64,000 nucleotides of DNA, from positions 8,610,886 to 8,674,885 of the forward strand of contig NC_088789.1 of the NCBI RefSeq assembly GCF_949628265.1. Direction: 5' to 3'. A program made the translations under genes and the position numbers. The stretch is from Cloeon dipterum. Lineage: Eukaryota > Arthropoda > Insecta > Ephemeroptera > Baetidae. The notes beneath the pieces were generated by a model that was given only the letters and a program-made list of their open reading frames with translations, was not told the origin of the DNA and did no database searches. Below, piece by piece: positions 10,194 through 22,500 of this stretch (the stretch's first letter is position 1; every line of letters starts with the position of its first letter).

Positions 10194-13100
10194 GCACTCA
10201 AGATACTCAATGACGAATGCAAAGTGAGTATTTATTCGACTATCAATTTAATTTTTTACGCATTATGTTTGTTTATATAAAGTTTAGCCACTCGTGTCTC
10301 ATGTTATTAGCTTGGCGGTGTTATTTCAGACATGGGACTTCGTGAGCTCTTAGCCTACGGAGCATGATAGAAGTTCAAGAATTTTTTTAAATAATCTATT
10401 TTATATTTGCAGTATAAAAGACTTGATCCACTAGTCCTTTACTGTTAAAATATCTAATTTTATGAAAAGTGAAATTTTTAAATGGTGCCAGCTTTTGAAT
10501 GACCTCATCCCTGCAAATTTTATCAAAATAAATTTGAAAAACACTTGAACTTACTCGTAAGGAACTCTGATCAACACAAACTTTTACAAGTATAAGAATT
10601 TATACTTATTTTAGTATAACATTCTTTACGGAGCTTTAAAAAGAAAGTGCGAAAATGATTGGGAATTTATTATATGTCAACATCATGGCTAGGGAGTCAT
10701 TTTCAGATTTTAACCCCTATAATCAACACTTGACCTTGGTGAAGACAGACGCACACTGCACTTCTCCAATGTGAAGCCTGCATAATTATCTCTGGCGCGA
10801 CACTCACCAACGACACCAACACATAACTCGATGTCAACTGTGGTTTCCGATTATTTTCGCGCTTGCTGGAATTGTTCCGTATATTAAGTTATTTTTTAAG
10901 ATCGTGATCATACCTATAGGTTCTATTTATGGGTTGCGTTATTTAAACTACATTCCCAAGTAAAATAAGTGAGTGTATGTATATAAATTTTATTTTGAAA
11001 ATATTGATTGATTAAGTAAATGAAGATGAGCGCTGGGAAATTTGTTTCTTATATAGAACTGAAGCAGCAACTCCACGTTGAGTAATAAAATTGATCTGCT
11101 CACCCAGCCCTAAATGCATGAAATGTTGAGTATCCAAAGATGTTACTTTAAAGTACTTAACATGGCCACAAATCTATAATAATTTTAATAAGCTTGATGA
11201 GACTTGACATCTAACTTGAAAATTTTTAGATTATATATACTTTCATTTTAAGGCATATTTTCCTAATAAAGTTTTTTTTTCTTAATTCAAACTCAAACTA
11301 AATCACTTGAGATATTTTAAGCATATATATAGTTATTGTTTAAATTACATTTCACCTCTGATTTTTATTTAACTTGCCTGGAACAAGGATTGAAAATGTG
11401 ATTTGTATTTTGTTTCAGAACTCCCACTTCAACGCGCGCGTGGTTATGGCTTTTATCTACTCTTAAATAATACTAAGACAGTGCCTCAAGTCACACTCGA
11501 CCACAAATTATGAATGAGGCCGTAGCTTATGTTTTGACAGCTGTGAAATGATAGCCAAAATCAGCTGGGTTTATGTTCCTTTTGCTCTCAACATTCCTGT
11601 GCGAGCGAACAATTTGGAATTCATATTATTATCATTATTTTCATCTCATTTTAATAAATAAAATTGTTACATTGATAGAAAAACTAGCGACTTTAATTTA
11701 GAATGCTAAAAAATATGATTGTTAATATTAATATGAAAATAAATTCATGACGGGTTTTAAGCATAAGTCAAATGGCACTAATAATAACTTAAATATGCAA
11801 AAATCATAAAATGTTAAAAAAACCTTGAAGTCACTTTGACAAACAATTGTCATGTTTTGATAATTATTTGGCTTTTCCGAGTGGGAATTTAGATACATTT
11901 TATTATTATTTGGTGCGAAATAAGACACATACATAAATATTAAGTAGTGCTAATTTATAAATTATTGCGTACGTATGATATATTTGTGTTGTTATGTTTA
12001 TTTGAAAGTTATTTTGCGGAATTTCGCAAGGATTAAAAATGTAGACAAAACCCATATTATTTTATACAATTCTCATAAAAGAGCATGGTCACCATGTAAA
12101 AATAATAAAGACCCTTTTCAGCATTCCAGCAGTCCACGATTTTCCTTGTACTGTCGACGGCATGAATTTGGCCCAAACACCACGGCACCCAACCCAGTGC
12201 CTTACTCACTGGACACGTGATCAATGAAAACATCATCATACCAAAATATCCACACCGTGGATCGAGCCGCGAACCGGCCGGCTAGCCATGATCAAAAAAT
12301 AGGCCCAACACCAAGAGCTAAAAAATATTCGTCAAGGTCTGCAGTGAGTGAGCGTGGAAGAGGAAGAGAGCCGCGCCAACAGATAAAGAAATAATGCACA
12401 AAATGAAAATTGCGTGTGGGAAGAGGCTTGAGAGAGGAGCTTTTGGTTTTCAGTTTCTATGCGTGCAACGAGTGGATTCCTGAACGGTGAACGCAAATTT
12501 ATCCTTGATAACAACTGGGCTCCACAACAACAGACGAAAACCTTGTCCCAAATAAATATAATGATGTAGAGCAGAGAGGGCGTTATATTGTGTGTGTAAT
12601 TTTGGTAATTTATATATACATCAATTTAATTATATTTTAAGAATAATAAAAGTATAAATAATAAATATTTTCATTCCGTCTTTTCCGATTGTATCTATTA
12701 TGAAAATATGATTTTCGTTTAAAATTCAACACAATCATTGTAACCATCATAAAACCATGATGATAGTAAAGCACACACGCAAATCTTTTAAAATTATGGA
12801 TGAACATGTAGCATTTAATCAAGAAAATGGAGTTATATGTATATTATATGCAAAAAATGATACATTATAATAATAATAATATAAGCAGGAAATTCGTTTT
12901 GGTTTACGTACCTATAATATGAGACCGATGACCGATGAAGAGCAGGAGCAAAAATTGCAGAATCAAACATTCTCAGAACTGAATTGATAAGATATCATTA
13001 CTGCGGTTAAATTGAAAATAAACTCATGTTACAAAACTATAATTATGGACATACTGAGAGCAGGACAATAAGATTGAAATAAAAGCGATAAATCCGGATA

Positions 13101-14063
13101 GGATGCGATTTCAAGAAAGGCATAAATATATAATTATTGTTAATCAATGCGAGCTAATATTTAGCAGCGATGCAGCTTGAGTTTTCATATTTGAATTTGA
13201 TTCTTTGATTGGCTGACTCATGGCATCAGGTAGTTGCACATTCAAATTTAAAACAACTTGAATACAAGAAGTTTAGTAGTGTAGTGTTTTAGTACGTATA
13301 ATATATAATATATGTAACAACAATAGCTATGTCACGAATAATGACTCGAATCAATAAAGCTTATTTAAATCTGCGTCTTCGGCGTTTGTTTTGATACGAT
13401 GAGATGCGGTCTTGGTAAGGTCTTGGTCTGGTCTATGATGAGGTGACGACAGTCATGACGTGTGATAATAATGCCATGACAAGTCATGGTACCATCTTTA
13501 TTTTTTGAGTTTCCGTTCTCTTGAATCCTCTTATTTCTGGAGTTAAGTAAGATCAGCTGAAGCCTGAAGCTGTGGAACACTGGAAGCAACAAGCGGGACG
13601 AAACCCTTAAGGAGCCAAGTTCCACGAAGATCTATGATTTCACATCTAGAATATTTTGACTGCACCGTTTTACTTAATTTTCACTAACTTTATTATAAAC
13701 CCCAAATTATAATATTAAAATTTATAACTATTAACAACTTTTTGTTTTTACCAATTTATGAACAAATTAAGCTTTAAGTCCCTTAGCTCCTTGCTCCTTT
13801 CCTAACACTCTGCGCATCCCTAAATGAGTTTGTTTTTTTTACGTAAAACTGTGTTGTGCATTGTGTTTACCCCAGACCCCAGACGTGTAACCTACGCGTA
13901 ACCGCGCAATTTCTGTTTGCGATAAATTTGAGGGTCAATTTCCCTGTCAATCAAGAGTTTTAACTTGACTCATCTCCAGTCCAGCTCTATCTATATATAT
14001 CTACGCAGATACATCGAAATGTGTGCAGATATCTGAAGCTTAAGTAATTATATTTAACGAAAT
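10194..14063. other. Intergenic, AT-rich, no supported gene
   Basis: About 3.9 kb with no frame that I can connect by splice sites or recognise. Small open frames (for example 11975-12220, 12057-12239, 13365-13625) look like chance. Slightly GC-richer patches at 10740-10860, 12250-12540 and 13850-14000 could be regulatory; the last is the likely promoter/5' UTR of the RING gene at 14064. Confidence 0.5.
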
Positions 14064-14903
14064 ATGGGACAAGGAGCCTCGGACGGTATTCCCATTCCTG
14101 ACACAGTGGGCAGCATAATACAACAGGCGCGAACTATCACCGACGTAGCCAGCCTCAGCTATGATGATTTCCTCCAATGTGTCAGCCAACTTAACGCTTT
14201 GTAGATACGCCGAAATCCGCTCTCTGCATTGCAATGATTTTAAGCTCTGTCCAGGTGCAGCAGGTGTGTGGACAGCAAAGGCAGGAAGCTAGTGTTCGCG
14301 GTAAAGAGAGGCACCGACTCGTCAATTCTGTGGAAAAGCACAGTTCGCATTGCGTGCATCAGGGTCAGCATTGTCACCAACCAGATTGAGAGCCACAAGG
14401 TGCTCAACCTTCACCAGCTTCTAAAGGTTTCATACAATTTTGGTTTTCTCAAGAAAATCCTTTAAACCGTATGGCCTAGGTGTCGCACACATTGAAAGGA
14501 CACCTGGTTGCGGCCGAGAGCAGCTCCTCAGGGTCGCATCCTGATCTTCTTAGCTCTTCCGTTCTACTAGAAGACATGGAGGTTGCGTCCTGCTCTTCAG
14601 GAAGCTCAGTAGAGTGTTGCATATGTTTGGAAAGAAAACCTGATGTGATCCTGCCCTGCGCGCACAGTTATTGTTTGCCGTGCATCGAACAGTGGTAAAA
14701 AGCGACCTTTTATTTAAGTGACTTATTATTAATTCGCATGGTAATTCTATGGCAGGAATGTCAACCACAAAACTTGTCCCATCTGTAGGGAAAAGCTTGA
14801 GAGCACCGACGACTCATGGGTCATCTCTGAAGCACCAGACAGCGAGGAGGTCAACCAGGAGCTTGAGAAATCCCTACTTAATCTTTCAGGTGGCAATACG
14901 TAA
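14064..14903 (+). CDS. RNF141: RNF141-like RING finger protein
   Basis: Likely E3 ubiquitin ligase related to vertebrate RNF141 (ZNF230). Four exons in phase: 14064-14200, 14255-14426, 14480-14694 and 14756-14903. The protein starts MGQGAS, an N-myristoylation motif also present in RNF141, so membrane anchoring is likely. Family matches follow: [15 protein letters not shown], a central domain ending [19 protein letters not shown], a Ser-rich linker, then a complete C3HC4 RING ([29 protein letters not shown]). After the [19 protein letters not shown] matches the conserved RNF141 tail. Exon 2 has three candidate acceptors 9 bp apart in frame (after 14254, 14260 and 14263), so isoforms differing by two or three residues are possible. 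It converges on the SPT2 gene, with 342 bp between stop codons. Confidence 0.92.
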
Positions 14904-15245
14904 ACTATGAGGCTGCCACATATTTATATGCATACTGGCTGTGTTGTTTATATAATGCGAATGCATGAAATGACATTACCAAATGATTATTGATGTAATA
15001 TTAATCTTTGAATTAAATTTTCTATTTGTTTTAATTTTATGAGAGATGTTTTGTGCTGATGCTTGTTAATAGTTTATATATTTTAATGAAACGGACTTAT
15101 GAAAAGGAACGTATCCAAATAAAAGCGATAGTATCGATATTATGAATAGGCTTGTAAGTTTATTACCTTCTGGAAAAAAATCATAAAAATATCGCATTGA
15201 CAGGCTTGAAATTATCACTCGCTCCCAATATCCCAGGTAAAGTAT
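14904..15245. other. Convergent 3' region between RNF141-like and SPT2 genes
   Basis: AT-rich tail-to-tail spacer that should contain both 3' UTRs. An AATAAA-like signal for the plus-strand gene is present around 15118. Nothing else is recognised. Confidence 0.5.
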
Positions 15246-17798
15246 TTACTTTTTCTGTTCCTTGCGCTTCTTTGCAGCCATTTTCAATTTCTTCTTCCTC
15301 TCAATATCGGCCAAATCCTCCATCAATCCTTTGAAGCAGGAAAGAATTCTAAAATTAGCAACACTAGATCAAAACTGCATAAGAGTCCATACCTATTTTG
15401 GCGCTTTTGAACTCTTCTTGGCTAATTTGCCCATAACTTGATTCCATGCAGGCATCATCCTCAGTGTCACCGAATCTGGAAAATGTAAAATTTTAAGATT
15501 TTCGGATTATTTTGCATAATAATACAACTTACTTTGTCTTATCGTATTTAAACATAGCCTGTATCATGGAACTGACGTCAACGTTTCCCTCCTGTGGGGT
15601 GTCATCAATAAAATCATCCATCTCGGAATCATACTCGGAGTCGCTGGTAATGACCATCTTCTTATGTTTTGACATATTTTGCGGTCTAGGTGGGTATCCA
15701 TTTCCTGTGGGTCGACCCATCATGGGTCTGTTGGCTGGACTCGGCCGACCGTTGGAACTTCCCGGTCTTGATAATGGTCTTGGAGGACCAGTGGAAGATC
15801 TCTGTAGTCCTAATGGGGGTTTAGAAGGACCTGTGGCAGGACGTGGCGTCCCAGATAACGGCTTAGAAGGCCCTGGAGGAGGTCTTGGAGTTCCTGTGGA
15901 AAGTCTAGAGAGGCTTGAGGAAGGTTTAGAGAGGCCTGAGGAAGGTCTTGGAGCTTGTGATGGTCGAGAAGGACCAGAGGGAAGTCTTGGAGCTTCTGAT
16001 GGTCTAGAAGGACCAGATGGAGGTCTTGAAGACCCTCCTACTGGTGGCCTACTTTGACCTGTGATAGGCGGCTTTGGAGGGGGTTTTGTCAGAGGCTGTG
16101 TTGGTCTTGACTGTCCTCCTGGTGGTCTCACTCCAGGTTTAGATATAGTTTGACCTGAACCAGACCTTGATGGTGTTTGCGGAATGGCTTTGGAGTCAAT
16201 TCTTGCATTTGGCTGCGGCCGGTTAGGTGGCTGAGAGCGAGGCTTCTCTGTTGGCCGCTGGGGCAAGTTTATCGGGGCTCGGGCCTCTGATGGAGGTTTT
16301 GTATTTTGAGGCATGGACTTTTCAGGCACTTTGCTAGGCTTCATGGCAGTGGGATTTGGTTTCTTTTCGGGGGCAGTGAGTCTTTTCTCCAGGATCGAGC
16401 TTTTATCTGCATTCTTTGCTGGGGGCAGCTGCCCCTTTGATTTCTCAGCAGGCTTGGGTGATTTTTCAGTGGAGTCCTCAGGCGTAGAGAGCTTGGGTAT
16501 TTTTGGAATGCGGCCAAAGCCTAACTGACTACTAGGAGCGGCTTTTTGCAACATTTTAGCCATTTTATCTCTCTCAGCTTTCTTTTCTAAGTATTCCTTT
16601 TCCTTGAGATACTCCAACCTTTGCTTCTTGGTCATCGGTCTTTCAGACTCTTCAGGAGCCTTTTTGACAGGGGCAGGTCGTAATAGTTCTTCATCTAGCA
16701 TTGGTCTGTAACATTTTAAAATCCTCATCAGTTTATACAATTTAAAACCCTCTCTGCATTTAACTTACTTCTAAAATTACAGCAACTTTAAAATTATCCA
16801 CAAAACAATTAGTGTAATTTGTTACCTGTCTTTGTTTTTATGAGCCTGACGTAAAATTTCATTGAAATCCATAATAGGCACTGGCGCCTTTTTGGTTTTT
16901 ACTGGAGCTGGCAGCTCTTCATGGTCGCTGAAGCCATCATAGCCCCTGTCAAGATCTGTTTTCTGTTTCCTTTTGCGCCGGTGGGGCTGCTCTGCCTCCA
17001 TTTGCTCGCGTTCTAGGGCCTCCTGTACGCGAGCTCTGGTGGCGTTCAGGTTGTTGGCAGGCTTTCTCGAAGGAACCACCGTCTTGGCTTTGTTCTCAGA
17101 TGCATAGCCCTGCATCATTTTGGCGTACATTGCTTGCTCGGTGGCCGAGGAAAAGCCATAGTCATCTTCGTCTGGCTGCCTGACAGCTGAAATTTTTAAA
17201 TCGATTTAAACGGATTTTCGTGATTAGAAAAAAAGTTAAAAAATTATTTATTTATAATACCATCTAGGGTATCCTGAACAGCATCTGACATCACAGATTT
17301 GCTAGCCGATTTAGCCGACTTTCTCATGAGCTGTACCCTTTTCACGGCTTTTGAGTCCTCTGAACGTTTCTCAAGCAATAGCTGTTGAGATTATAGAATA
17401 AACATAAATTAAGTAATACATAATTGAAAATGATCAAGAAATTTTCGAAGGAATTTAAGTTTAATTGCGAACTGTCAGGCAAAATGATTTTACATAATTT
17501 GACAATATACTGACCCTTTTTTTCTCGTCTTCCTTCTCTTTCAACATTCGCGCTTCTTCATCTTTTTGCGCCAGGTACTTTTTGACGCCAGCGGTCAGGG
17601 CGGCATCCTTGCGCGTCTCCTTCTTGGGGGGCTTGAAAGAGGTTGTTAAGTACCGGCCCTAAAGGAGCAAAATATTTAACAACGTGATTAAGAGAAATAG
17701 GTCACTTTAAATGAACGTACCGATTTGTTTCCACCGTTTTGCTTGTTCTCGTTGGCAACTTGCATTAACTTGGAGAAATCTTTGATGGATTCGTCCAT
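15246..17798 (-). CDS. SPT2: SPT2 chromatin protein homologue (SPTY2D1-like histone chaperone)
   Basis: SPT2 proteins bind histones H3-H4 and DNA and act during transcription elongation in the nucleus. Seven exons, all in phase: 17721-17798, 17515-17658, 17261-17381, 16826-17186, 15533-16705, 15393-15475 and 15246-15328, about 720 residues. The C-terminal SPT2 histone-binding domain is clear: YDSEMDDFIDDT, then VSSMIQAMFKYDKTKF, then DDACMESSYGQISQEEFKSA, ending in a basic LADIERKKKLKMAAKKRK helix. The N-terminus has FSKLMQVANEN and a charged coiled coil (AQKDEEARMLKEKEDEKKR), typical of the family. The middle (roughly 15690-16500) is low-complexity Pro/Ser/Arg with imperfect 10-13-residue units around GPSRP and TPRP. 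Charged KKQRLEYLKEKEYLEKKAER precedes it. The start is the first ATG of the frame. It converges with the RNF141-like gene. Confidence 0.95.
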
Positions 17799-18356
17799 TT
17801 TTCACCAGTAGTCGTTGCTCACGTCAGTGTATGAAAATACAAATTGGCTAAAGCAAACAGGAAAAACGAGACACGTGTCCAAAAAGACACGATGTCGTCT
17901 AGGTAAACATAGCAAAAGACATAATACGTGTTTTCGAAATCTGTGTGAAATAATGAGGTCCTCATTCGCCATTCACAACAAGGCACTACCTTCTCCTACT
18001 ACGTTGACCACACCCACTTTAAATATTCCATACAATTCTACCCTCTAGCGAGTGCCGAACGAATTATTTTGTTTTGTATGAATATTCTCATAGTTTATTA
18101 GTACCATCTATTGGTAGGAATATCAGTTATATTGAAGTGCACATTTTTCAGAACGATTAAAAATGTAGAAAATTGAAAAAATATCTCCAGATCGGGTTAA
18201 TGCGATATTCTGTTGCACTGGAACTGCATCCCTATAAGATAATAAAAGTATAGCATCAAGGAAGGAACAATTATTGGTTTCTTCTAGAATGGTGATAAAA
18301 ATCTCGCACATTATTTTTCGCATTTTTCGTTTCTATTCGGCAGTAAAACTATATTA
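17799..18356. other. Upstream region of SPT2, no gene seen
   Basis: Likely contains the SPT2 promoter and 5' UTR immediately after 17798. Frames at 17815-18048 and 18123-18323 show no family resemblance or leader and were left out. Confidence 0.45.
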
Positions 18357-18364
18357 TTCTGAGC
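18357..18364. repeat. 8-bp target-site duplication, left copy (ttctgagc)
   Basis: Identical to 19182-19189 and abuts the left terminus TAGTGCGTTC of the hAT element. Eight-base duplications are the hallmark of hAT insertion. Confidence 0.85.
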
Positions 18365-19181
18365 TAGTGCGTTCGCCGGGACGGGAATGTATCAGGACTC
18401 CCGGAATCTCCCGGGAATTCCCGGTGCCAGGAGCCAAATTTTTGGAAGGGAACCACGGTCGGGACGGGAGTGGGAAAGTTTTTCCGGGAGCGGGAATTCC
18501 CGGTAACCTAGTCAAAATTCATATTTCACAACTAGCTTATAATTTTCATAAAATGATTAAAAAAAATTGTTAGGAATGTTTTGTATATTAGATATTTTTC
18601 ACGGTTTGATAACTTTATTAACTGTCCTAATTTCAATTTGCGGAGTACAAGCTGCAATATTTCTTTTCTGTCATCCAATATTACTAAAAATGTTACAGAA
18701 TTTTCTTTCATTGACGTGTGATGATTATCGCAACTTAAAAGAGTCGAAAGAGTAGTTCTTGATCAATATAAAATGCATTCTTTTAGGTTTTGTTTGAGTA
18801 ATCTCTGCATTTTTACAAACACTGAATTTTATTTGCAACGTGGTATTTAACATGGCCCAGTAAAAATTGCCTCAGTGAATTTTTAAATCAACCCAAAGTA
18901 TAATTTTCAACTTCAACACGGAAAATAAAAGAGCATGTAGTAAGTTTGTATTTGTAAATATGCGAGCTAAGAATTAAGTTATCAACGCACATGGTGTCTA
19001 ACTTCAATTTTAAAATTTTTGGCGGGAAATCGGGAGCGGGAAAAATCGGGAAATAAGAATCGGGAGCGGGAATTCCCGGGAAAAATATTTGGTAAGGGCA
19101 CCAGGAAATTCCGGTAACAGGAAACATTTTTTCGGGAGCGGGACTCCCAGGGAGAAAAATTTGCTCCCGAAGAACGCACTA
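18365..19181. mobile_element. Non-autonomous hAT-type DNA transposon (817 bp)
   Basis: The ends are perfect 10-bp terminal inverted repeats, TAGTGCGTTC and GAACGCACTA, matching the hAT terminal consensus (TAGNG), flanked by an exact 8-bp target duplication (ttctgagc). Both subterminal regions (18373-18505 and 19020-19170) are packed with short CGGGA/TCCCG units in both orientations, such as CGGGAGCGGGAATTCCCGG, which would form hairpins and may be transposase-binding arrays. The AT-rich middle has only short frames, none transposase-like, so mobility would need an autonomous relative elsewhere. It is inserted between the SPT2 start and the caspase-NACHT gene. The exact duplication suggests a fairly recent insertion. 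Confidence 0.88.
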
Positions 19182-19189
19182 TTCTGAGC
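19182..19189. repeat. 8-bp target-site duplication, right copy (ttctgagc)
   Basis: Matches 18357-18364 exactly and follows the right terminus of the hAT element. Confidence 0.85.
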
Positions 19190-19551
19190 TGTAGATATAT
19201 AAAGTGACTATTCTAGAAAAATAACCTGGACCTCGTTGAGGTATTAAGTCAATTTTGCTAATTATTTGAAATGGCGGAACAGTATTTTTAGAAATTTGAT
19301 TTAATCTTTTTAAGGTTTGGCATACCTTTTTATAAATTTTGAATCCAATAAAGTCATACTATACATCATGACATACTGCGGCGCGCCGCGCCCCCTATGC
19401 GACATCATGCTACAAGCTCATTTAAGTCTAAAACCCAATATAGTTGGTACGGCGAAAGTCTAAGAACTTGAACATTTTCCGCCTGATATTGTCTCTTGCA
19501 GCATGAAGATTTTCCCTTTACGAGGAATTTGAAATTTTATTAGAGTTTGGA

Positions 19552-22500
19552 ATGGCAGAGCCAAGTGAGTATAATTTATTTTTCCCCCACAAAACAAGTT
19601 AAGAATCCTAAGGCATTAATTTAGGTAACAATCAAATGTTTTGCCTTTATTTTATTTTATCTTTGATACATATACTATATATGCCTCTGGAAAGTCAAAC
19701 AAGGCCTTTTTTATACGCACGTTTTTCGCCTTCTGCACTCCTATTAAGTACAAAATCTGCTATTTTGGGTAAACCTTTTTTATATAATTTATATCAAAAT
19801 CTATGGCATAAAATTAATTTTAAGTCCTGCTTCTTCAATAAATATTTATGGTAAATAGTTCTGCACTCTTATTAAGTAGATTGATTTTGCGTTATGCAAA
19901 GTTAACTTATTCTAATTACAGGGCGCAAAAGGCGCAAAATAAGGGTGTAAATCCCTTGTACTATCTTAAAGTTTCAAAAAATCGCTCATGGGTCGTAAAA
20001 TGGTTAAAAAAAGGCCATATCACAGTGTTCCCTTGGATGCCAGGGTACAGGGAAATCATCGTGGTTGTTGAAAGACCGAGTCAGGGACACAACGTTCTAA
20101 ATTAATTTCATACAAAATTATTCTTATTTGTTATTTATTTCCTTGTTCGAAAACTATTTACCATAAACATTTATTGAAGAAGCAGGACTTAAAATTAATT
20201 TTATGCCATAGATTTTGATATAAATTATATAAAAAAGGTTTATCCAAAAAAGCAGATTTTGTAATTAAATACAAAATTATACTTTTAATAGAGCGTAAAC
20301 ATGTGAGTTTTTATAATATATCAGTAAAATGAGAAATGATCAACGCACTAATAGTTGAATCGGTTTCTTGCACGGTAGGCTTGTTGCGCAAAAACTGGCA
20401 ATGCATATTTAATTACATACAGTTTGAAACTCTTTCAACCACAGGTACTTTCTATTTATAAAAAGTCATCATTTAAGTAAAGCTATTAATTTTCAACACC
20501 TTATGATGATGTGCAGTTTTCAAAAAAGTCTTATTACTTGAAAATATTATTGCTTCAAAATTATGTATTTTAAAAAGTCTACCTTCTCAAGGCAGACTTT
20601 TTGGTTCTTAATCGCAATCTGTGTAGATAATTCAAATAATGCCCCTCCCCGTCTGCAAAAGAATTGACATTTTCGCTACAAAGTTTACGAGATAAACAAA
20701 ATAATCAAATTTTTTGCTTAAAAAAGCGTGTCAATTTTTTTAGTTGTTCTTTTAGACAAAACTTAAAAATATCCGCTATATACGCTCATGTTTCTCAATT
20801 ACACTTAATTGCAACAATTACGTGTGATCACGTTTTCCACTTAATTAAATTCTCTGTTAGAAGAGTAAAATGTGAGGAAAATTCCGAGTGACCTCTTGCC
20901 AGCATAAACGCCTTGCAGAAGGATGGCAACTGTGCCGCCGAACAGACTTGCAGTGCGGGTAGATCGTGCCAGTACCATTATTCCTCAAAACGAAAATTAT
21001 ACTAGTTTTTACTAAGGTCGGTGTAGGCCGGCAGCTGCTGCATCCATAAATGCAGGTCGTCGTCGCGATGGACCGGTGAAGCATGCCGTAGTCTATCTTC
21101 AATGCGCGGATCACTTTTGATCCGTGAGACAAGTCACTATAATTGAGAGAGGATGAAGTTCTGTTCAGTCAATTAAACCTACGGAAAAGCTCAATATATT
21201 GAGATTGAAAGGGCTTTAAGATTTGCACGAAATTTAATTCAGTTATTCAGAAAGTATGTTTTTCGGTTTTAACTCTTTAATAAACGTAACGAAATAGGTT
21301 ATGACAGTACCGGTCAAGGCAAGGTTTTGTCTAGAACTAGTAGTGGCGAGGATCACCACAGTTTTCTTCTTTTCCGAGTTTGGCCAATGCCGCGATCTTG
21401 GCTGCAAAGTGGAAAAAATGAGTGACATAATTAAGGGGGAACGTTACAGTGTTTTATTTTTCAGCCTAAAACGACATGAATACTTCAGGTGAAAATCCAG
21501 ACTGACCTCCCAAAAAGGTTTGCTATACTAATAATACAAGCGAGAGAATTTCTAATTGCAAGCATAAAAATTGGAACATAAAAAATGGAAAATAGCAATT
21601 TTTGAATACTCAAATAATATATTATGAATATGATTATATTCTTGCTTTTTTGAGATTTAAATTGATGAACATTCTTAAAACTTTATCATCTATAACTTAA
21701 CAGGTAATTTTAAAGGTGGAACCGTCGACCCAGCAAATTCTGGAATATTGAGAAGGACGATGGATGGAGCTACTGATATCGGGAACGCCGAAAAGTCAGT
21801 TTTTTCTTTATGTGTACTAATGAAAAATATTCATTTGTATTTCTTCTTTCACCAGTGTTTTTGTTCTTGTTATACACTACAATAAAACGCGAAACGATTG
21901 CAAAGATTGCGCCGCTGATGTGCACAATCTGCGCAAAACGTTGGAAGAGAAAAGAAACTACAAATTACGTGTTTTGTCATCTCCAAGAAAAGAAGATTTG
22001 TTTAGTCTTCTCAGTGACCAAGAAAAGTTGCTACAATATTTCAACTCGGAAGGTAAATATCAATCATCATTGTATTGTTTGATTATGTGCGCTCTAAAAC
22101 AATTTATTTTTTTCACAAGCAGATCATGAACCGTCGGTTTTTGTCATATTTTTTCTGAGCTATGGATGTGACGATGAGGGCAACAATTTCATTTTGGAGG
22201 ATATCTATGCCTCTTTAAGCAATCTAAAAAGCTTCAGCAACTGTCTTAAGGTCTGCGTGTTAAACGTACGTATATTTGACATAATTATATTGATGCTGCC
22301 AAATTTTATCATTGATAAATCCCCCCAAAAAAAATATGAATATAACTATTGAGGTCTCAACAAGTCGCGCTGTTCCGCGCTATAGCTGGCAAATTTTGGT
22401 CACGTCGGCAGCCGCCAGCCGCCGTGAATCTGGCTAATAATAAGCTGCGCCAGTCGCCGGTGAAAAAGGGTCAAAATTTTAAAAGAAAGAAAAAAATGTC

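Noticed and set aside
15512..16057. Plus-strand 181-codon Gly/Leu/Glu-rich frame
   Set aside because: Antisense shadow of the Pro/Ser/Arg repeat in the SPT2 exon on the minus strand.
20857..21492. Overlapping frames on both strands in intron 1 of the NACHT gene
   Set aside because: No recognisable domain; the flanking exons 19564 and 21704 already join in phase.
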